The notes: generated by a model from the letters alone, not told the origin. Shown: positions 26,823 through 38,500, counted from the stretch's first letter. The stretch: 64,000 nucleotides of DNA from Ciona savignyi (GCA_000149265.1 CH002093.1:155355-219354); one strand, 5' to 3'. Made by a program: numbers and translations.

Positions 26823-27012
26823 TTTCATCCTAACACACATTGAGAGTGAAAAAATCTATTTATTGTTTTATTAGACATTACTTGCGAGCATTTAACCATT
26901 TCATAATTAGTATGTGTCTATCATAAATGGAAATATTTTGTCCTGCCTTTTATTAATTTTTATAAGAATTGTCTTCTCTTTTAAACACCGTGTTTTAAAG
27001 GAGATAAAATGA

Positions 27013-27018
27013 AATAAA
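27013..27018 (+). promoter_or_regulatory. Poly(A) signal candidate of the OSR gene
   Basis: AATAAA about 190 bp after the OSR stop codon. Confidence 0.45.
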
Positions 27019-27767
27019 TTTATTCAAAGTCGTTTCAAATTTGTTGTCGATATACTATAAAGAGACATATAAAAATACCAAAGGGTGTTTTTTTTTCAGA
27101 TGTCCGATGTAGTCGTCGTTATAATAATTATATTGATTGCTATGCAAGCAGAATTGACGTGATACGATTCCAATTTGTAGTTGACATTCTATCTAAGTGG
27201 CCAAGTTTCGCATGAGGGCGCTTTGCATGGCAAATATTTACAAAGGCGTATTTGGTCAAGGGCAAAGTGAAGGTAATTTACCAAGCAAACCCGTTTTTAC
27301 CAAGTAAACCCGTTTTGTTTTTTAACTAATACTTGAGTAACTTGGAGGTTTAAACGAGAAAAAGTAGAACAGGTATATTTCGATAAGTTAAAGGTAAGTA
27401 ACTATATTTCGTCAAAGCTAACAAGCACATTTGGTATCTGTAACAAGTACAAACAAATAAATTATTAAAAGTTTAAAAAGTCAAGCAAATGAATATTTGC
27501 AAGTCTGCAGACGATGAGTTTCAAAGGCTTTGCGACATCAATGCCGTAATTGCGCCAATTAAGCGCGTTAAAAAGATACCTCTTTCAGGAGTGTTGTTTG
27601 AATTTTGTTTTCTTGAAGTGTTTTACGATGTATTTTCAAAGATATCCAAACTTACTCGACTTTTCAATAATATTCCTACTTTATAACTTCCACGAGTACG
27701 ACGTGGCAGTGGAGGCTCAATGTTGCCGCACAGTCCGTGGAAACTTTGTAAAGTTCGTTAACGGCCT

Positions 27768-27884
27768 TTTTTACCGAGCCAAGTTTCGAACCCATAACGG
27801 GATCGACACTGGTATCGCTTTTGTATCGTAGTCGGTATATATATTTCTGTCGCAGTTAACCATTTGTCCACACGGCCGTGTTGC
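27768..27884 (-). mobile_element. Family-A SINE
   Basis: Minus copy: TTACCGAGCCAAGTTTCGAA, CCCATAACGGGATC, CGGTATATATATTTCTGTCG, TTAACCATTTGTCCACACGG. Confidence 0.9.
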
Positions 27885-27889
27885 TTTAA

Positions 27890-28133
27890 AGCCTTCTCCA
27901 CAAGCTTCTATTTTGTGTGGAGCCGAGACCGCCTTAATGCATCGCCAGTGGCCGCCATGTGTTCTGGCACCGTTCGATCGATCGAGATCACGGGGAAGCG
28001 GGTCCGATCAACATGTCTAAGGATCTCCCGCAGTACCGAATCGTGCCGCTCCGTCATCAAGTTCATCGAGCTCGGGCACCGATTCAGCACGTGCGTGAGA
28101 GTCTCAGATTCAGCCCAACAAAAGCGGCGTGAT
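27890..28133 (-). mobile_element. LINE reverse-transcriptase C-terminal fragment
   Basis: GC-rich island whose minus strand reads FCWAESETLTHVLNRCPSS, then ERHDSVLREILRHVD and HMAATGDALRRSRLHTK-stop. The C...ET..HVLN.C pattern is the zinc-binding segment that follows RT in R2- and CR1-like LINEs. Nothing of the RT palm or endonuclease remains nearby; a 5'-truncated relic. Confidence 0.7.
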
Positions 28134-28394
28134 AATGTACAAAGCAGGTACTTGCTTGCGGTTAATTAGGCTGGTACAACTCAAGCATTTGTGCGTGCGA
28201 GCAGTTAAAAACCAAAGAAATGCTTCACTAAGTATTATGTGTATTGTATTTACCGGCTGTAAGGGGAGGTTGGGCAAACTGGACATGGGTGTAGTGGTCG
28301 AGTGTTTATTTTTCTTTTGTGATTTTACTGACTTGTAATGTTTTGACTTTAGATTATGGTTATTGCAACGCTGTCTTTGTATTTTAATGGTCAG

Positions 28395-28473
28395 GGTTTT
28401 GATTACATGATGTGCCGGTCCGTTTATGTATAAAAGTCAGTATATGTATGGGTCGCGTCAACCATTCAGCCAC
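28395..28473 (-). mobile_element. Family-A SINE running into the assembly gap
   Basis: GTCAGTATATGTATGGGTCGC and CAACCATTCAGCCAC, then N. The head is lost in the gap. Confidence 0.75.
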
Positions 28474-28573
28474 NNNNNNNNNNNNNNNNNNNNNNNNNNN
28501 NNNNNNNNNNNNNNNNNNNNNNNNNNNNNNNNNNNNNNNNNNNNNNNNNNNNNNNNNNNNNNNNNNNNNNNNN
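28474..28573. other. Assembly gap, 100 N
   Basis: Exactly 100 Ns, likely a fixed-size scaffold gap of unknown true length. A SINE flank suggests a repeat-caused break. Confidence 0.95.
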
Positions 28574-29157
28574 ATATAAATCAACATGTGTTATAAAGGT
28601 ATGGTGACATTGCCATAATAGGCAATTAAACTCCGTTTTAGTTTGTTTTATTTTCAACTTGTATTAGTATAAAGATGGTAATGTTCCCACACATGTTGGA
28701 CAAAACGAACAATCTGCAGATTATGGCTTTTCTGGAGTATAGTTTACCCAGTGCCACCAAAGTCATGTAAAAGGAACAACATATGTAAATACGGATTCTT
28801 ATTAGCCAGTCTTTAATAAAAAGTTTGACTGAGAACCTGTGTTGTTCCTCTTCTTCAGCAAGGTACGTTGCATGGCGAATTTGCGTTAAATATCGATGTG
28901 TTTCCCCCAATATGATTCCATTCAAGTTGATGCTCAGCAAATAAAACTAGAAACCACTTCCACCCAAGGTGTGGTGGATCTGATTACTTCTCTATATTGT
29001 GGAAGATACGTAAAACAATGTCACTTCCTTCATTAAACAGTTTTTAAGTTAATAACTTGGCCTTCCCTCATTGGTATAATGATAGTCTATGAAAAATAAA
29101 CATATTTCATGCGATATATTTGTTGCCTGTGTCTAAAATGCGTCTTTAATGGGAGTA

Positions 29158-29285
29158 AATGGTGACTCGAAGGTGGGCGCGAGGTGATCTGACGATCGCC
29201 CGTGTGTTAACCCCCTTGGTATTCCCATTCACGGGGATAAACATGATTATTCTATCGGATAGATAGAATCTATCCTATCCTAACA
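29158..29285 (+). mobile_element. Family-B composite SINE, 3' part
   Basis: GGCGCGAGGTGATCTGACG, TTAACCCCCTTGGTATTCCC, ending with ATAGAATCTATCCTATCCT repeats. Confidence 0.85.
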
Positions 29286-31192
29286 TTTCTGTTTGCAGTT
29301 ATTCTTGTATCTTAGTCTCATAACCATTTTCAAGCATCTGCTGTATAAAGTTCGCGCAAATTAATTGCTGAGATAACAGCTTCTTTTATCCAGGATTTTT
29401 CTTAATTGCATTACTGGGCATGGTAATAAACATGTATTAGGTTCGTAGCTTTAAGTTGTATTTCACTTTGTGGCACTCAGAGTTTGGTCACACGACCGTT
29501 TCTTCCATTCACAAGTTTTTCATTTGAAATTGTTTGATTTTGAAATTGAAGTTTCCCTTTCATGTCTATGACGCAGCAACGTTTCATAATCTAGAAGCAA
29601 CCCGGTTTAGAAAGTCCAGCCCTTGTATCTAAAGTGATCTGAACATTAACAGCCTGGTAAGCTGTTAATTGGCAGACGGTGAGCGGCAATTTCTTTCTAC
29701 GAAAAACAACAACACAAATGTGTGATGTATCTCTCTGTGTAGTGTGTATACGGTCAAAGGAGAGCAGTCGTAGTTGTAATGTGTTGTTCTGTATTTAAGT
29801 TCATAAACTTTTCGAATTTTTACATTCCGGTGAAACTATTGACAGACTGCAACGAGCTTAATATCATTTCCTTTGGCGTCGCGTTACTGCGATCGGAAGC
29901 GAGAGATATATTATTGTCGCATATAAAGTGTAGCACATTACGGTTATGTATTCTACCATTTCAGTGCATTTTGTTTACGTAGATTACTATTGAAGCGGCG
30001 ATCTACCTTTTGAGCACAGAGTCTACACTTAGATTTACGAGTATTTTGACAAAACAAGAAGGTATTTGCTAGGCAAATATAGTTTCTTTTTGTGAGGACC
30101 ATATTTCGGCCAAAACGGGAAAGCCTAGATCAATAAAAGACCGATGCGAAAGTTTGGAGTAAAAAGTCATCGAGTTAGCCAGCGTATGTATGGTATCGGA
30201 CTGTATAACGAAAGTAAACGATATAGTTTGCATGTGTTCAAATATGCACGTCTTGTGCATATAACCGACCATAACTTCCCGTCTAGTTCTAGGAACCATT
30301 TAGTTTCACTCAAGTTTTATCGAACAAATGCACCTTTCAAATGATCTTATTTGATTAAAATGCGATGTCAATTTTAAAACAGGTAGCGAAATGTTTAAGA
30401 ATAAGGAAATGCAAGGAATTGGAAAAATAAGGGAGGTAAGGAGGAAAACTGGACACTAAAATGAAGATTATGATATTAAGGTTATTGCAAGCGCTTGGTT
30501 TAAATTATCGTTATAGTTTGGGGTTTTAGATTAGTCTTAGGGACAGAGTTAGATTAGTTTCCATAGTTTTAGTGAGAAGTTTCTCTCCCTTCTTCCCTCT
30601 TTTCCTTCTTTAAGTCCAGCTCATTTAGTTTTTATTTTGCACAACTAAGTTTTATGATTAGAAATGAATTAATGTGCACATTTAGTCCGCTCTTTGAGTT
30701 TATATTAGACAAAAGCCGACGTTTTTGTCATTCCAACTAAAAGTAAAGGACTCTAAAATAAAAATCACTTCGGTTTAAACCCGGACAGATGTTGTTTCGT
30801 GTATAAAATATCATGGATATCTTGATTGCCAAAATTAGTAACCACCACGTTTACAAGGATGCTATATTTACATTGGATACCACCACTGTCTGATACGTCA
30901 TAAAAGTTTTACGACGTAGTGAAGGGGTTGTGTATACCGGTTAGGTGCTTGATTTCCTATAATTAATAATACTTCTACAATTGATAGATCGTTGGTTGCA
31001 TGTATTAAACTGGGTGCAGACGATTAAATTATAGTTGAAACCGAAATGCGCAGGAACGTGGGGAAATGCTCGTGGAAGGTATGTAATGTTCTGTTTAAAT
31101 AGTTTTGAATCTGTGTTTTTAATACCTTTGGTCTTGTGCTGCCTACTGTAATATAATTGGATGCCTCGTTCACAGTAATTCACAGTAATACC
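29286..31192. other. No gene recognised
   Basis: AT-rich; only short unsupported frames. A Y-rich and R-rich stretch at 30400-30620 is of low complexity. Confidence 0.3.
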
Positions 31193-31366
31193 TGTTACGG
31201 ATATTAACCATTTAATTTCTATGTTTCACACGAGTTGGTGTGAGAGTTTTATTTTTCCATGCGGTCAGTTTTAATTTGGTATTTAGAATCTGGAGTAATC
31301 CTTAATTGTGGTGTGTTAATTTGATTTTAATTTATATTGTGTGTGACTAATTAACTATTATATATT
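31193..31366 (+). repeat. Left LTR of the BEL/Pao element
   Basis: Starts TGTTACGG. Matches 35452-35624 with one GT insertion and a T/C difference (GAGTTGGTG against GAGTCGGTG). 3' limit uncertain. Confidence 0.8.
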
Positions 31367-31864
31367 TAAATAAGGGCAAATTTAATGGTAGTGAAAACAC
31401 CCTGGAAATCGTGTTAACGTGTTAACGTGTTAACGTGTTCTTAACTTGCAACTGTTCACTGTTAACCGCATAATAAGAAAGAAAACCAATCTGTGTTGGC
31501 TGAGTTACAATTAGACTTAGAGCCTTAAAGACAGGCTTCCAGCCAGGAGTTTGGAAAAAACAATAAGAGTTAAGAAGCGATCGCCGGGCACCATTACCCT
31601 TATAGCAGCAAGTAGAGGCTGCAAAATAGAAACATAATTCTGGACACATTACCAGACTGGCAGACTCTACATTATTTCCAGGTTTTCTTCTCCTGGGCGG
31701 TGAAGATACAGTTTCTTGGTGACTTCTCCTGTGTGGGTGAAGGTACACTATTATTATTCCTGTGTTTAAAGAAAAGTTGTTTTAAGAGCTGTACTCCCTT
31801 GGATGGTGGAGAAGCCAATTGAAGTTTTCCCTACTGAGGTAATTGTATAAATACCAATAGGAGG

Positions 31865-34831
31865 ATGGATGATTTAAAGGAAATTAGAACAACTCATTTG
31901 GCAAGTGTTGCCAAAGTAGAGAAAAAGTTGTGTAAAGCAATTCTTAAACAAGAACCCAAGAATGTTGCCAAATACAAAGTTCGATTCGATAGTACATGTG
32001 AAAACTGTTTAGTTGTATGTCGGGAATACCTAAACATATTAAAAAGTGAATCTGCATGCGAAATTGCAGTGGAAAAGATCAAGGAGGTCGAGGATAAACG
32101 TTCCATCATGGAAAAGAAGTATAGAGATTTTCTGCAACTGTGTGCGTCCAGTCAGGCCAGTGCTGTGGCTTTAAAGGAAGATGGTAGGACTATTTCAACT
32201 AGTTCACATAGTTCCGGACGCAGGCGAAAGACAAGTCTGCTCAAGCTGCAAGCTAAACAGCTTGAGCAAGAGGCGGAATTACAAAAGAAACGCTTGAAAC
32301 TACTGGAGTTGGAACTGTCTGTATCCAGGGCTAAGGCTGCGGCAAGAGAAGCCGAACTGTTATCAGAAGGGAGCCTATTCGATGATGAGGGTTCAAAGAT
32401 ATCAATGCCTTTAATTTCCCTTAGGGCACATGCTGCCAAGCGAAAGGCTGTGACTGATGTATCTGGCACTGGCAAGGACAAATCAACCAAGCCATTGGGG
32501 CCGGTAAGTGATTCCAAAGTTATTGGGAATGGTGTTAATGTTATTAAGGAGAGTAAAAGTATACCAATACCGGTGTTAGAAAATAATGATAACTTGGACA
32601 ACTCCAAGATGTTGGATGACTGTCACACCCCTAAACAGGGTAAGGCTGAATATATGATTAACCCAATGGGGTATTCAAACCCTTTACTACCAAGTATGGA
32701 TCTTGGTAGCTTTGATGGTAATATTTTGGATTTCTATTCATTTATGAAGGATTTTAAGGATTTCGTCGAGTCAAATGTCTCGGATGATGGAGCAAGGCTC
32801 AAATTTTTGTTGCAACTCTGCAAAGGGGAAGCACACGAGGCAATTAAGTGTTGCAGGGTAATGTCAAACAGAAGTCTTGGGTACAAGACTGCGTTGCAGC
32901 GACTGCAGAACAAGTACGGAGAAAGATACAGTGTTGTCCGAGCCTTCATAAAAGAAGTAACCGATGGACCGGTTCTCAAGTCAGGTGATGCTGATGGATT
33001 GTTTTTGTTGGGAGACAAAATGTTTAATTGTTTTACCACTTTAACGGAGTGGGGATACAGCCAGGACTTGAACAGTTCCTCCAACCTCGAAAAAATATAT
33101 GATAAGCTTCCTGATCATATCAAGTTAGAATTTTGCAGATTGAGCACCAGGAGACGAGCTGATGGGCTTCAGCCTACATTTGATGACCTGATGAACTTGG
33201 TCCAGGAACACGCTCGCGCTACTCAAGACAGTTTTTACCAGAGGTACTGTGGTTCGTTAAGTAAATCGAAGGAAGAAGGACCTGAATACAGAGCACCAAA
33301 AAGGTTAGTCTCTGCAACAACAGCTATACATGCTCCAAGAGAGAGGTCACCTTGTATGTTGTGTGAACAAGCACATCCATTGTGGAAATGTGGTACATTT
33401 AGGGAAAAGGGTGTGCAGGAAAGATGGGACTATGTAAAAGAACATAACCTTTGTTTCAATTGTTTAAAAGCTAACCATTCATTTCGCTACTGTAGTTATC
33501 AAGGACGGTGTTCGGACTGTGGAAAAAGACACAACTACCTCTTACACTTCCCTCGTGCTGATGCAAAGACTCCTCCCGCGAATACGAGTGACCATGTCAT
33601 ATCATCCGTATCCACTTCTGAACAGAACCAAGATGTGAAGGCACCGAAGAGCCTCAATGTGGTACCAGTAAAGGTATGGACTAAAGGTCCCGGGGAGTGT
33701 ATTAAAACATATGCCTTTTTGGATAGTGGAGCAAATATATCTATGTGTTCTCAAGCATTGGTAAAGAAACTTGGTCTTGATGTTGGTGAACCCAACTTTA
33801 AAATCGAAACACAAAATGGTGTTTCCTCCCATGGTCTGGTTAAGGACCTGATGTACATTCAAGGCATTGAGGAGCCAAATGTGTTTGATATAACAAATGT
33901 TGTTGTCTCAGATAGAATTATGGATGTGCAAAGTAGCATTCCCACTGAAGAGATAGCAGCGCTGTACCCTCATTTAAATGATTTACAGTTTCCCAAGATA
34001 GATAATACCACAGTCGAATTGCTGGTGGGCAACGATGTTGTGGATGCGTTCCGGTTGAAGGAGCAACGATGTGGCCACCGTGGTGAGCCACTTGGTCTAC
34101 ACACGGGTCTAGGCTGGTCGATATTTGGAGCGGAATTGGATTCTAAGGATGGCAGTGTGTCATGTACTTACAATCAATCCCTGGGCAAAGATGTGGCAAA
34201 ATCGGACAAGCATTCTTGTGATGAAGTGCTATCAGTGTCTGCACAGGACTTTAAAGATTTAAAAGTGCCACAAAAGAGTGAACTGTCAAAAGATGATGAT
34301 GAGTCCCAGGCTATCATAGATTCCACTGTGGACCAGGTCAGTTCAAACTTTCAGATAGAACTTCCATGTAAAAGAAGCAATGATTCCCTTCCCAATAAGG
34401 AAATTGTGGCAGAGAGAGGACTTAGTTCATCAAAGCGATTTAAATGTGATCCCGAGCTTCCTACGAAGTGCTTAAGCAATAGTAATGAATTATTAAGTTC
34501 TATTGCAGAAACAGAGATATCACCTTTACTGAGCAATGGATATCGCCCTGTGCTGTTTCAAGAGCAGGTGCATGGAGTTGTGTGGAACACGTCGGTCGAC
34601 TGTTTCACATGCAATGACCAAATGAGATGGGACTACTCTGTGACGGATCTGCAGGGAAGTGTCTGGAAAGACTCGCTACATTCAAGAGGTAACCTGGAAC
34701 TGGAAGAGGTAACCTTACCTAGATGTTTTAAGCCAGTATCCTTTATCCAAGAATTGAAATTGTGTACATTTTGCGATGTGAGCAAACCAGAGTATGGGAG
34801 CAGTGAGCCATTCAAGGATAGTTGGCAATAA
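31865..34831 (+). CDS. BEL/Pao gag-protease polyprotein with remnants of RT and RNase H
   Basis: 988 codons. Residues 1-190 are charged and coiled-coil rich. Residues about 270-460 are the BEL gag domain (DUF1759-like: LGSFDGNILDFYSFMKDF, LLQLCKGEA). Knuckle-like clusters CMLCEQAHPLWKC and CFNCLKANHSFRYC lie near 496-545. The protease active site FLDSGANISMCS is near 618, followed by ELLVGNDVVDAF and GLGWSIFG. From about 820, short pieces of RT edge (FQIELPCK, SSSKRFKCDPELP) run directly into post-RT sequence (GVVWNTSVDCF, LPRCFKPVS). The RT palm with its catalytic Asp pair is absent, and the deletion keeps the frame. RNase H starts (FCDVSKPEYG) and then shifts frame. Confidence 0.88.
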   Translation: MDDLKEIRTTHLASVAKVEKKLCKAILKQEPKNVAKYKVRFDSTCENCLVVCREYLNILKSESACEIAVEKIKEVEDKRSIMEKKYRDFLQLCASSQASAVALKEDGRTISTSSHSSGRRRKTSLLKLQAKQLEQEAELQKKRLKLLELELSVSRAKAAAREAELLSEGSLFDDEGSKISMPLISLRAHAAKRKAVTDVSGTGKDKSTKPLGPVSDSKVIGNGVNVIKESKSIPIPVLENNDNLDNSKMLDDCHTPKQGKAEYMINPMGYSNPLLPSMDLGSFDGNILDFYSFMKDFKDFVESNVSDDGARLKFLLQLCKGEAHEAIKCCRVMSNRSLGYKTALQRLQNKYGERYSVVRAFIKEVTDGPVLKSGDADGLFLLGDKMFNCFTTLTEWGYSQDLNSSSNLEKIYDKLPDHIKLEFCRLSTRRRADGLQPTFDDLMNLVQEHARATQDSFYQRYCGSLSKSKEEGPEYRAPKRLVSATTAIHAPRERSPCMLCEQAHPLWKCGTFREKGVQERWDYVKEHNLCFNCLKANHSFRYCSYQGRCSDCGKRHNYLLHFPRADAKTPPANTSDHVISSVSTSEQNQDVKAPKSLNVVPVKVWTKGPGECIKTYAFLDSGANISMCSQALVKKLGLDVGEPNFKIETQNGVSSHGLVKDLMYIQGIEEPNVFDITNVVVSDRIMDVQSSIPTEEIAALYPHLNDLQFPKIDNTTVELLVGNDVVDAFRLKEQRCGHRGEPLGLHTGLGWSIFGAELDSKDGSVSCTYNQSLGKDVAKSDKHSCDEVLSVSAQDFKDLKVPQKSELSKDDDESQAIIDSTVDQVSSNFQIELPCKRSNDSLPNKEIVAERGLSSSKRFKCDPELPTKCLSNSNELLSSIAETEISPLLSNGYRPVLFQEQVHGVVWNTSVDCFTCNDQMRWDYSVTDLQGSVWKDSLHSRGNLELEEVTLPRCFKPVSFIQELKLCTFCDVSKPEYGSSEPFKDSWQ

Positions 34832-35087
34832 TGATGCAATATCTTGTTCCTTTGTGATGGGCAAGTTTCAAGTCGCTCCGATAAATCCCATAAGTATGCA
34901 GATGTTGGAATTGACTGCTGCGGTTGTTGCAGTCGAATTAGTGAATAGTACTTGCAATGAAAACCCTACTTCTCCAAATTATTGGAGACACATGGATACA
35001 AAGAGAAATGCTACCGACATTGGTTTAATGTCAGGTGAGGCATGGAAAGAGAAAATGTGGTTGAAGGGGGCCGGCGTTCTTGTATGA
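34794..35087 (+). pseudogene. BEL/Pao RNase H and integrase fragment, shifted frame
   Basis: Continues from the previous ORF in another frame: SCSFVMGKFQVAPINP and MLELTAAVVAVEL are the BEL RNase H continuation. YWRHMDTKRNATDIGLMSG is the start of the integrase region. The frame then ends, with no integrase core. A single indel near 34796-34830 explains the shift. Confidence 0.75.
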
Positions 35088-35451
35088 GCCGGAGGATCAA
35101 TGGCCGATATGCCATAGTGAACCAGTGAAGCAGGGGCAATGGACAGAAGGATGTGATCGACCACTGGTTGTATGACAAGACTTGAAAGAAATACAATTGT
35201 GCTTTTCTGGGGACCACATTTGATATTACCCCTCTATGTGCTTTAACTTATCGTTTCTTTCTTTTTCTTTCTAGTAGCTAACTATGCCTTTATGGTGTAT
35301 GTGTATGTAAACTCATTACCCGGGTGTCCTTTGATAACTAATGTTAGCTTGATGACTAGAAAGTCAGTGATGCATGTTTCTGTTTATTAATATCCGTTTT
35401 TTATTTTGAAATTCCATTTACCCTATGGTTGAACATAATTTGGGGCCGGAA

Positions 35452-35624
35452 TGTTACGGATATTAACCATTTAATTTCTATGTTTCACACGAGTCGGTGT
35501 GAGAGTTTTATTTTTCCATGCGGTCAGTTTTAATTTGGTATTTAGAATCTGGAGTAATCCTTAATTGTGTGTGTTAATTTGATTTTAATTTATATTGTGT
35601 GTGACTAATTAACTATTATATATT
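35452..35624 (+). repeat. Right LTR of the BEL/Pao element
   Basis: Direct copy of 31193-31366, preceded by a polypurine tract. Sequence after TATATATT no longer matches. Confidence 0.8.
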
Positions 35625-35640
35625 AAGAAAGAAAATTTAA

Positions 35641-36126
35641 TCTCCCGAACCACATTTAAACTCGAAAACTGATCCTGAAAAGATCAGAAGGTGTCTGGTT
35701 CATTTTCTACCGGTCACATGGGGTGAAGTGAGCGCAAAGTTGTTGGAAATCGCGTCGAATGCACCAAACGAATCGACTCTTGATTTACCTGATGTAATAA
35801 GCGCTGCCGATTGTTTTTTCGATCAAACTTTATTCGACGATATTTTAGCTACAGTCTTTTTTCTGTTAAAAAGCAAGGCATATGTGGATGAAAAGTATCA
35901 ACCAAAGGTATCTTGCGCACAAGTTACCAAACACAAACTAATGTTCATATTTACGTACCAAGTTCGAAGTGTCAGTTGGACCATAGTTGACAAACTACAA
36001 TACTGGGGTTTAAAATGTGAATCGATTCCATTGGATTCGTTCAATGGCGATAGTTGTAATATTGCAATGTCCAATGTGCCGGGGAACCATGACATGGAAT
36101 TGTTTAAAATCACTTTGAAGTCGTGA
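35641..36126 (+). CDS. Unrecognised ORF beside the BEL/Pao element
   Basis: An open frame of about 160 codons starts right after a TAA near 35640, without an early ATG, and ends LFKITLKS-stop at 36126. It contains EKIRRCLVHFLPVTWGEVS, LDLPDVISAADCFFDQ, VSWTIVDKLQYWG and NVPGNHDMELFK. Codon use and balanced composition suggest real coding sequence, perhaps a terminal exon cut off by the retrotransposon or part of another element. I do not recognise a family. Confidence 0.4.
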   Translation, partial: SPEPHLNSKTDPEKIRRCLVHFLPVTWGEVSAKLLEIASNAPNESTLDLPDVISAADCFFDQTLFDDILATVFFLLKSKAYVDEKYQPKVSCAQVTKHKLMFIFTYQVRSVSWTIVDKLQYWGLKCESIPLDSFNGDSCNIAMSNVPGNHDMELFKITLKS

Positions 36127-37480
36127 CGAAACAATTTAAATCTATATCTGCACCACCATATGAGTATATGTGCCATGTATTCTATAGGTCTGATATAGGA
36201 ATTTATACACATTTATTTATGTTTAAAACCGTCTCGTGTGTGCAGTGTGACAACCCCCTGGATCCATTCATTTTCCCATCAACAATTATATTTTAAAACA
36301 ATATTGAAATGATGTATAACTTACAGTTACCTTCATTAGTCTATTAATTCACTTCCAGTACACCTTTTGCAAGATGACCCAGTTATACTGGTGGAAATGT
36401 GATTGTGACCATAGATGGTAGCCTAGTAGTTTAAAGGTGCCTGTTTTGAAAAAAAAATGCTTTAAGTTTCCAAAAATAGTGAAAACACAGTATATAAAAA
36501 ACAAAACATTCACAATAAACTTTCTCAAAAGTTTCTAATTTTATTTCTAAGAAAATATCAGTTTGAATAGCTTTACATACATATCGTACATCAGTTTGAA
36601 GTTTCTTAGCTGATGGTCCTAACATTCGGTAGGGACAAAAAAACGAAATAACTTTTTACAGTAATGACTTTTAATTTTTATCTTTACTGCAAAATATGCA
36701 AGCGCTGTACTATTAGTGATAGAGAAAACCTTAGGCAGGTGAAAAAGTGTATTCAATGATGAATTTTTACTCTCGTTAGCGCAATTTGATAAACGTAACG
36801 ATGAGCTTATGTGAAATAAGTTTACCGTTCTTTTTTACTTGCCGAAATATGCATGTATGACCTTTACCGATACCGAATGACCTTACCGTTACATGGTACA
36901 TAATGTTTAGCCTTATAACATTTTGTATCTCAAATTGCTAACAAAAGTAAATTAGTATGCAAAGTGTAACTGATAAAACTACATTTACTACATCTGGTTG
37001 TCTACCCAAAAGTACAAAGTTCTCTCACGTCCGATCCTTCGTCTGTAGCAGCAGGTTGAGAAATTTGCAAGCGGATTGTTGTACTCTTTGGTGTTTGTTG
37101 AGTAACAATAACACGGTAATCAATAATCAAATCTTTACTTCATAACTTACGTTCTATGGTAATAAACATTTTATGCACGTGGCCAAAGTTTAAATAACTT
37201 TTAAGTTATTATCTTTAAAGAAAAGAATATAATTTCCTTGACCTAGCGTGCCAGAAAAACGAGCTCGTGTGCCAAGTTCGGCACGCGTGCCAGGGGTTGC
37301 CCATGCCTGGTCTATGGTATATCATAAATTGCGTCATAACCTAAATACGTAACAATGGGAGTTTATGTTACAATCTTTATACTGGACCGCATCGTTCCGT
37401 ATCAACCCTGACCGCCAATTACAACTAAAGAACATAAACTGCCTGTTTTATTTATACGCGTTACTTTAAAATTTTAGCAA
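36127..37480. other. No gene recognised; possible hAT-like right end at about 37255-37312
   Basis: AT-rich. Near 37290 the sequence GTGCCAGGGGTTGCCCATG followed by CCTG resembles the right end of hAT-type elements. No matching left end was found. Confidence 0.3.
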
Positions 37481-37679
37481 CCCGTTACTCCATCCGCGGA
37501 AAAAACATCGTTCGCACCTCTCGACCATGGATAATCAACCTGAAGACCGCGTAGAACAATGGCTGGACAACATTGAAGAAGCCAAGAGGCAGATACACCA
37601 GCACCACCTAATTCAACCACATCACTCAATGACAAACAAGAATCAGTAAGTGTTGTAAGCACTACAAGATCGATGCGCA

Positions 37680-38500
37680 GCTTTAAAGAGGAACTGAAGT
37701 CGATTCTAGGAATATCTTAATAAATGGAAAAAAATACGCTGATTTCAAAAATCAAATCAGTTTCTTCCAATATTTTTTTGTTAAAATGTTATGAGCAGAT
37801 ATGCATTTTATTTTATGTTAGGGGATTTCCCGTATTACGTCATTGACGTTGTTGAAATTTCGTGCCTATATTAGTTGTATACAATCATGTGCCAGTTTAG
37901 AGGTGAATTAGTAACAGAAGCGTCTGCAGGAGCGTTGTATTTTCGTTTTTTTATGGAGACTTAGCATAACACTTGTCATATAGCCTAACTGAACCAATGT
38001 ACGCGCGTGACAGCTTACCTTAAGCGGTCATTCAGGCCTGCACGGTCCTGGACCTAAGCTGAATTCTGAGGTATACATTTCTCGTATTTAAATGACTTTA
38101 GAATAATAAGTCTTAGCAATTTATATCATATCATAAAAGTGAACACAGAACAAAAAAACTAGAACAGAATACATTAAACCAGCGGTTCCCAAGTTAAGGG
38201 TGGGTACGGAAATTTGGGGAAGGTTAGGGGTAATATGGGGGTTTCCCATCATAACCCACATCCACAAATCCCATAATTTATCAGCTTCTGCTACCAACAT
38301 TCAATCGAAATACTTTTAACCTTTGCCATCTGTTATAAGTAGTTTCCTCATATATTCACCAATATTCATGCGTTCCGGATGCAAAGCAGTTATCTTGGTG
38401 TTGCGAATAAAACTGTAACTGCCAGCAATTTATAGAAATAAACCAGCCATCAAGCAAAGGCTAGACTATGCGGTTGCAACAACCTATTTCGAAAAGATAG
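37680..38500 (+). repeat. Dispersed repeat (copy 1 of the long-inverted-end element), carrying its own insertion
   Basis: Starts TTTAAAGAGGAACTGAAGTC and ends GACTATGCGGTTGCAAC near 38480. Over about 560 bp it matches 55671-56246 (same strand) and 57129-57688 (opposite strand). Shared blocks include GGGGATTTCCCGTATTACGT and GGTCCTGGACCTAAGCTG. Relative to the others it has about 230 extra bases at 38180-38409. Confidence 0.88.
38180..38409. mobile_element. Insertion inside repeat copy 1
   Basis: Absent from copies 2 and 3, which read ACATTAAACTGTA through the site. Begins CAGCGGTTCCCAAGTTAAGG, a hAT-like end. Flanking CATTAAAC and AATAAAAC may be a mutated 8-bp duplication. No matching inverted end seen on the right. 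Confidence 0.55.

Larger units (their letters stand above)
31193..35624 (+). mobile_element. BEL/Pao LTR retrotransposon lacking the RT core
   Basis: LTR-like direct repeats at 31193-31366 and 35452-35624 begin TGTTACGGATATTAACC and are nearly identical; their exact 3' ends and a target duplication could not be fixed. A purine tract TGGGGCCGGAA precedes the right repeat. Coding content is BEL/Pao gag, CCHC knuckles and DUF1758-type protease, then truncated RT, RNase H and integrase pieces. About 4.4 kb against 6-7 kb usual for complete BEL elements. The leader has four GTTAACGT-type tandem units at 31413-31439. Confidence 0.88.

Noticed and set aside
32152..32607. 151-codon minus-strand ORF
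   Set aside because: Antisense shadow of the BEL gag ORF.
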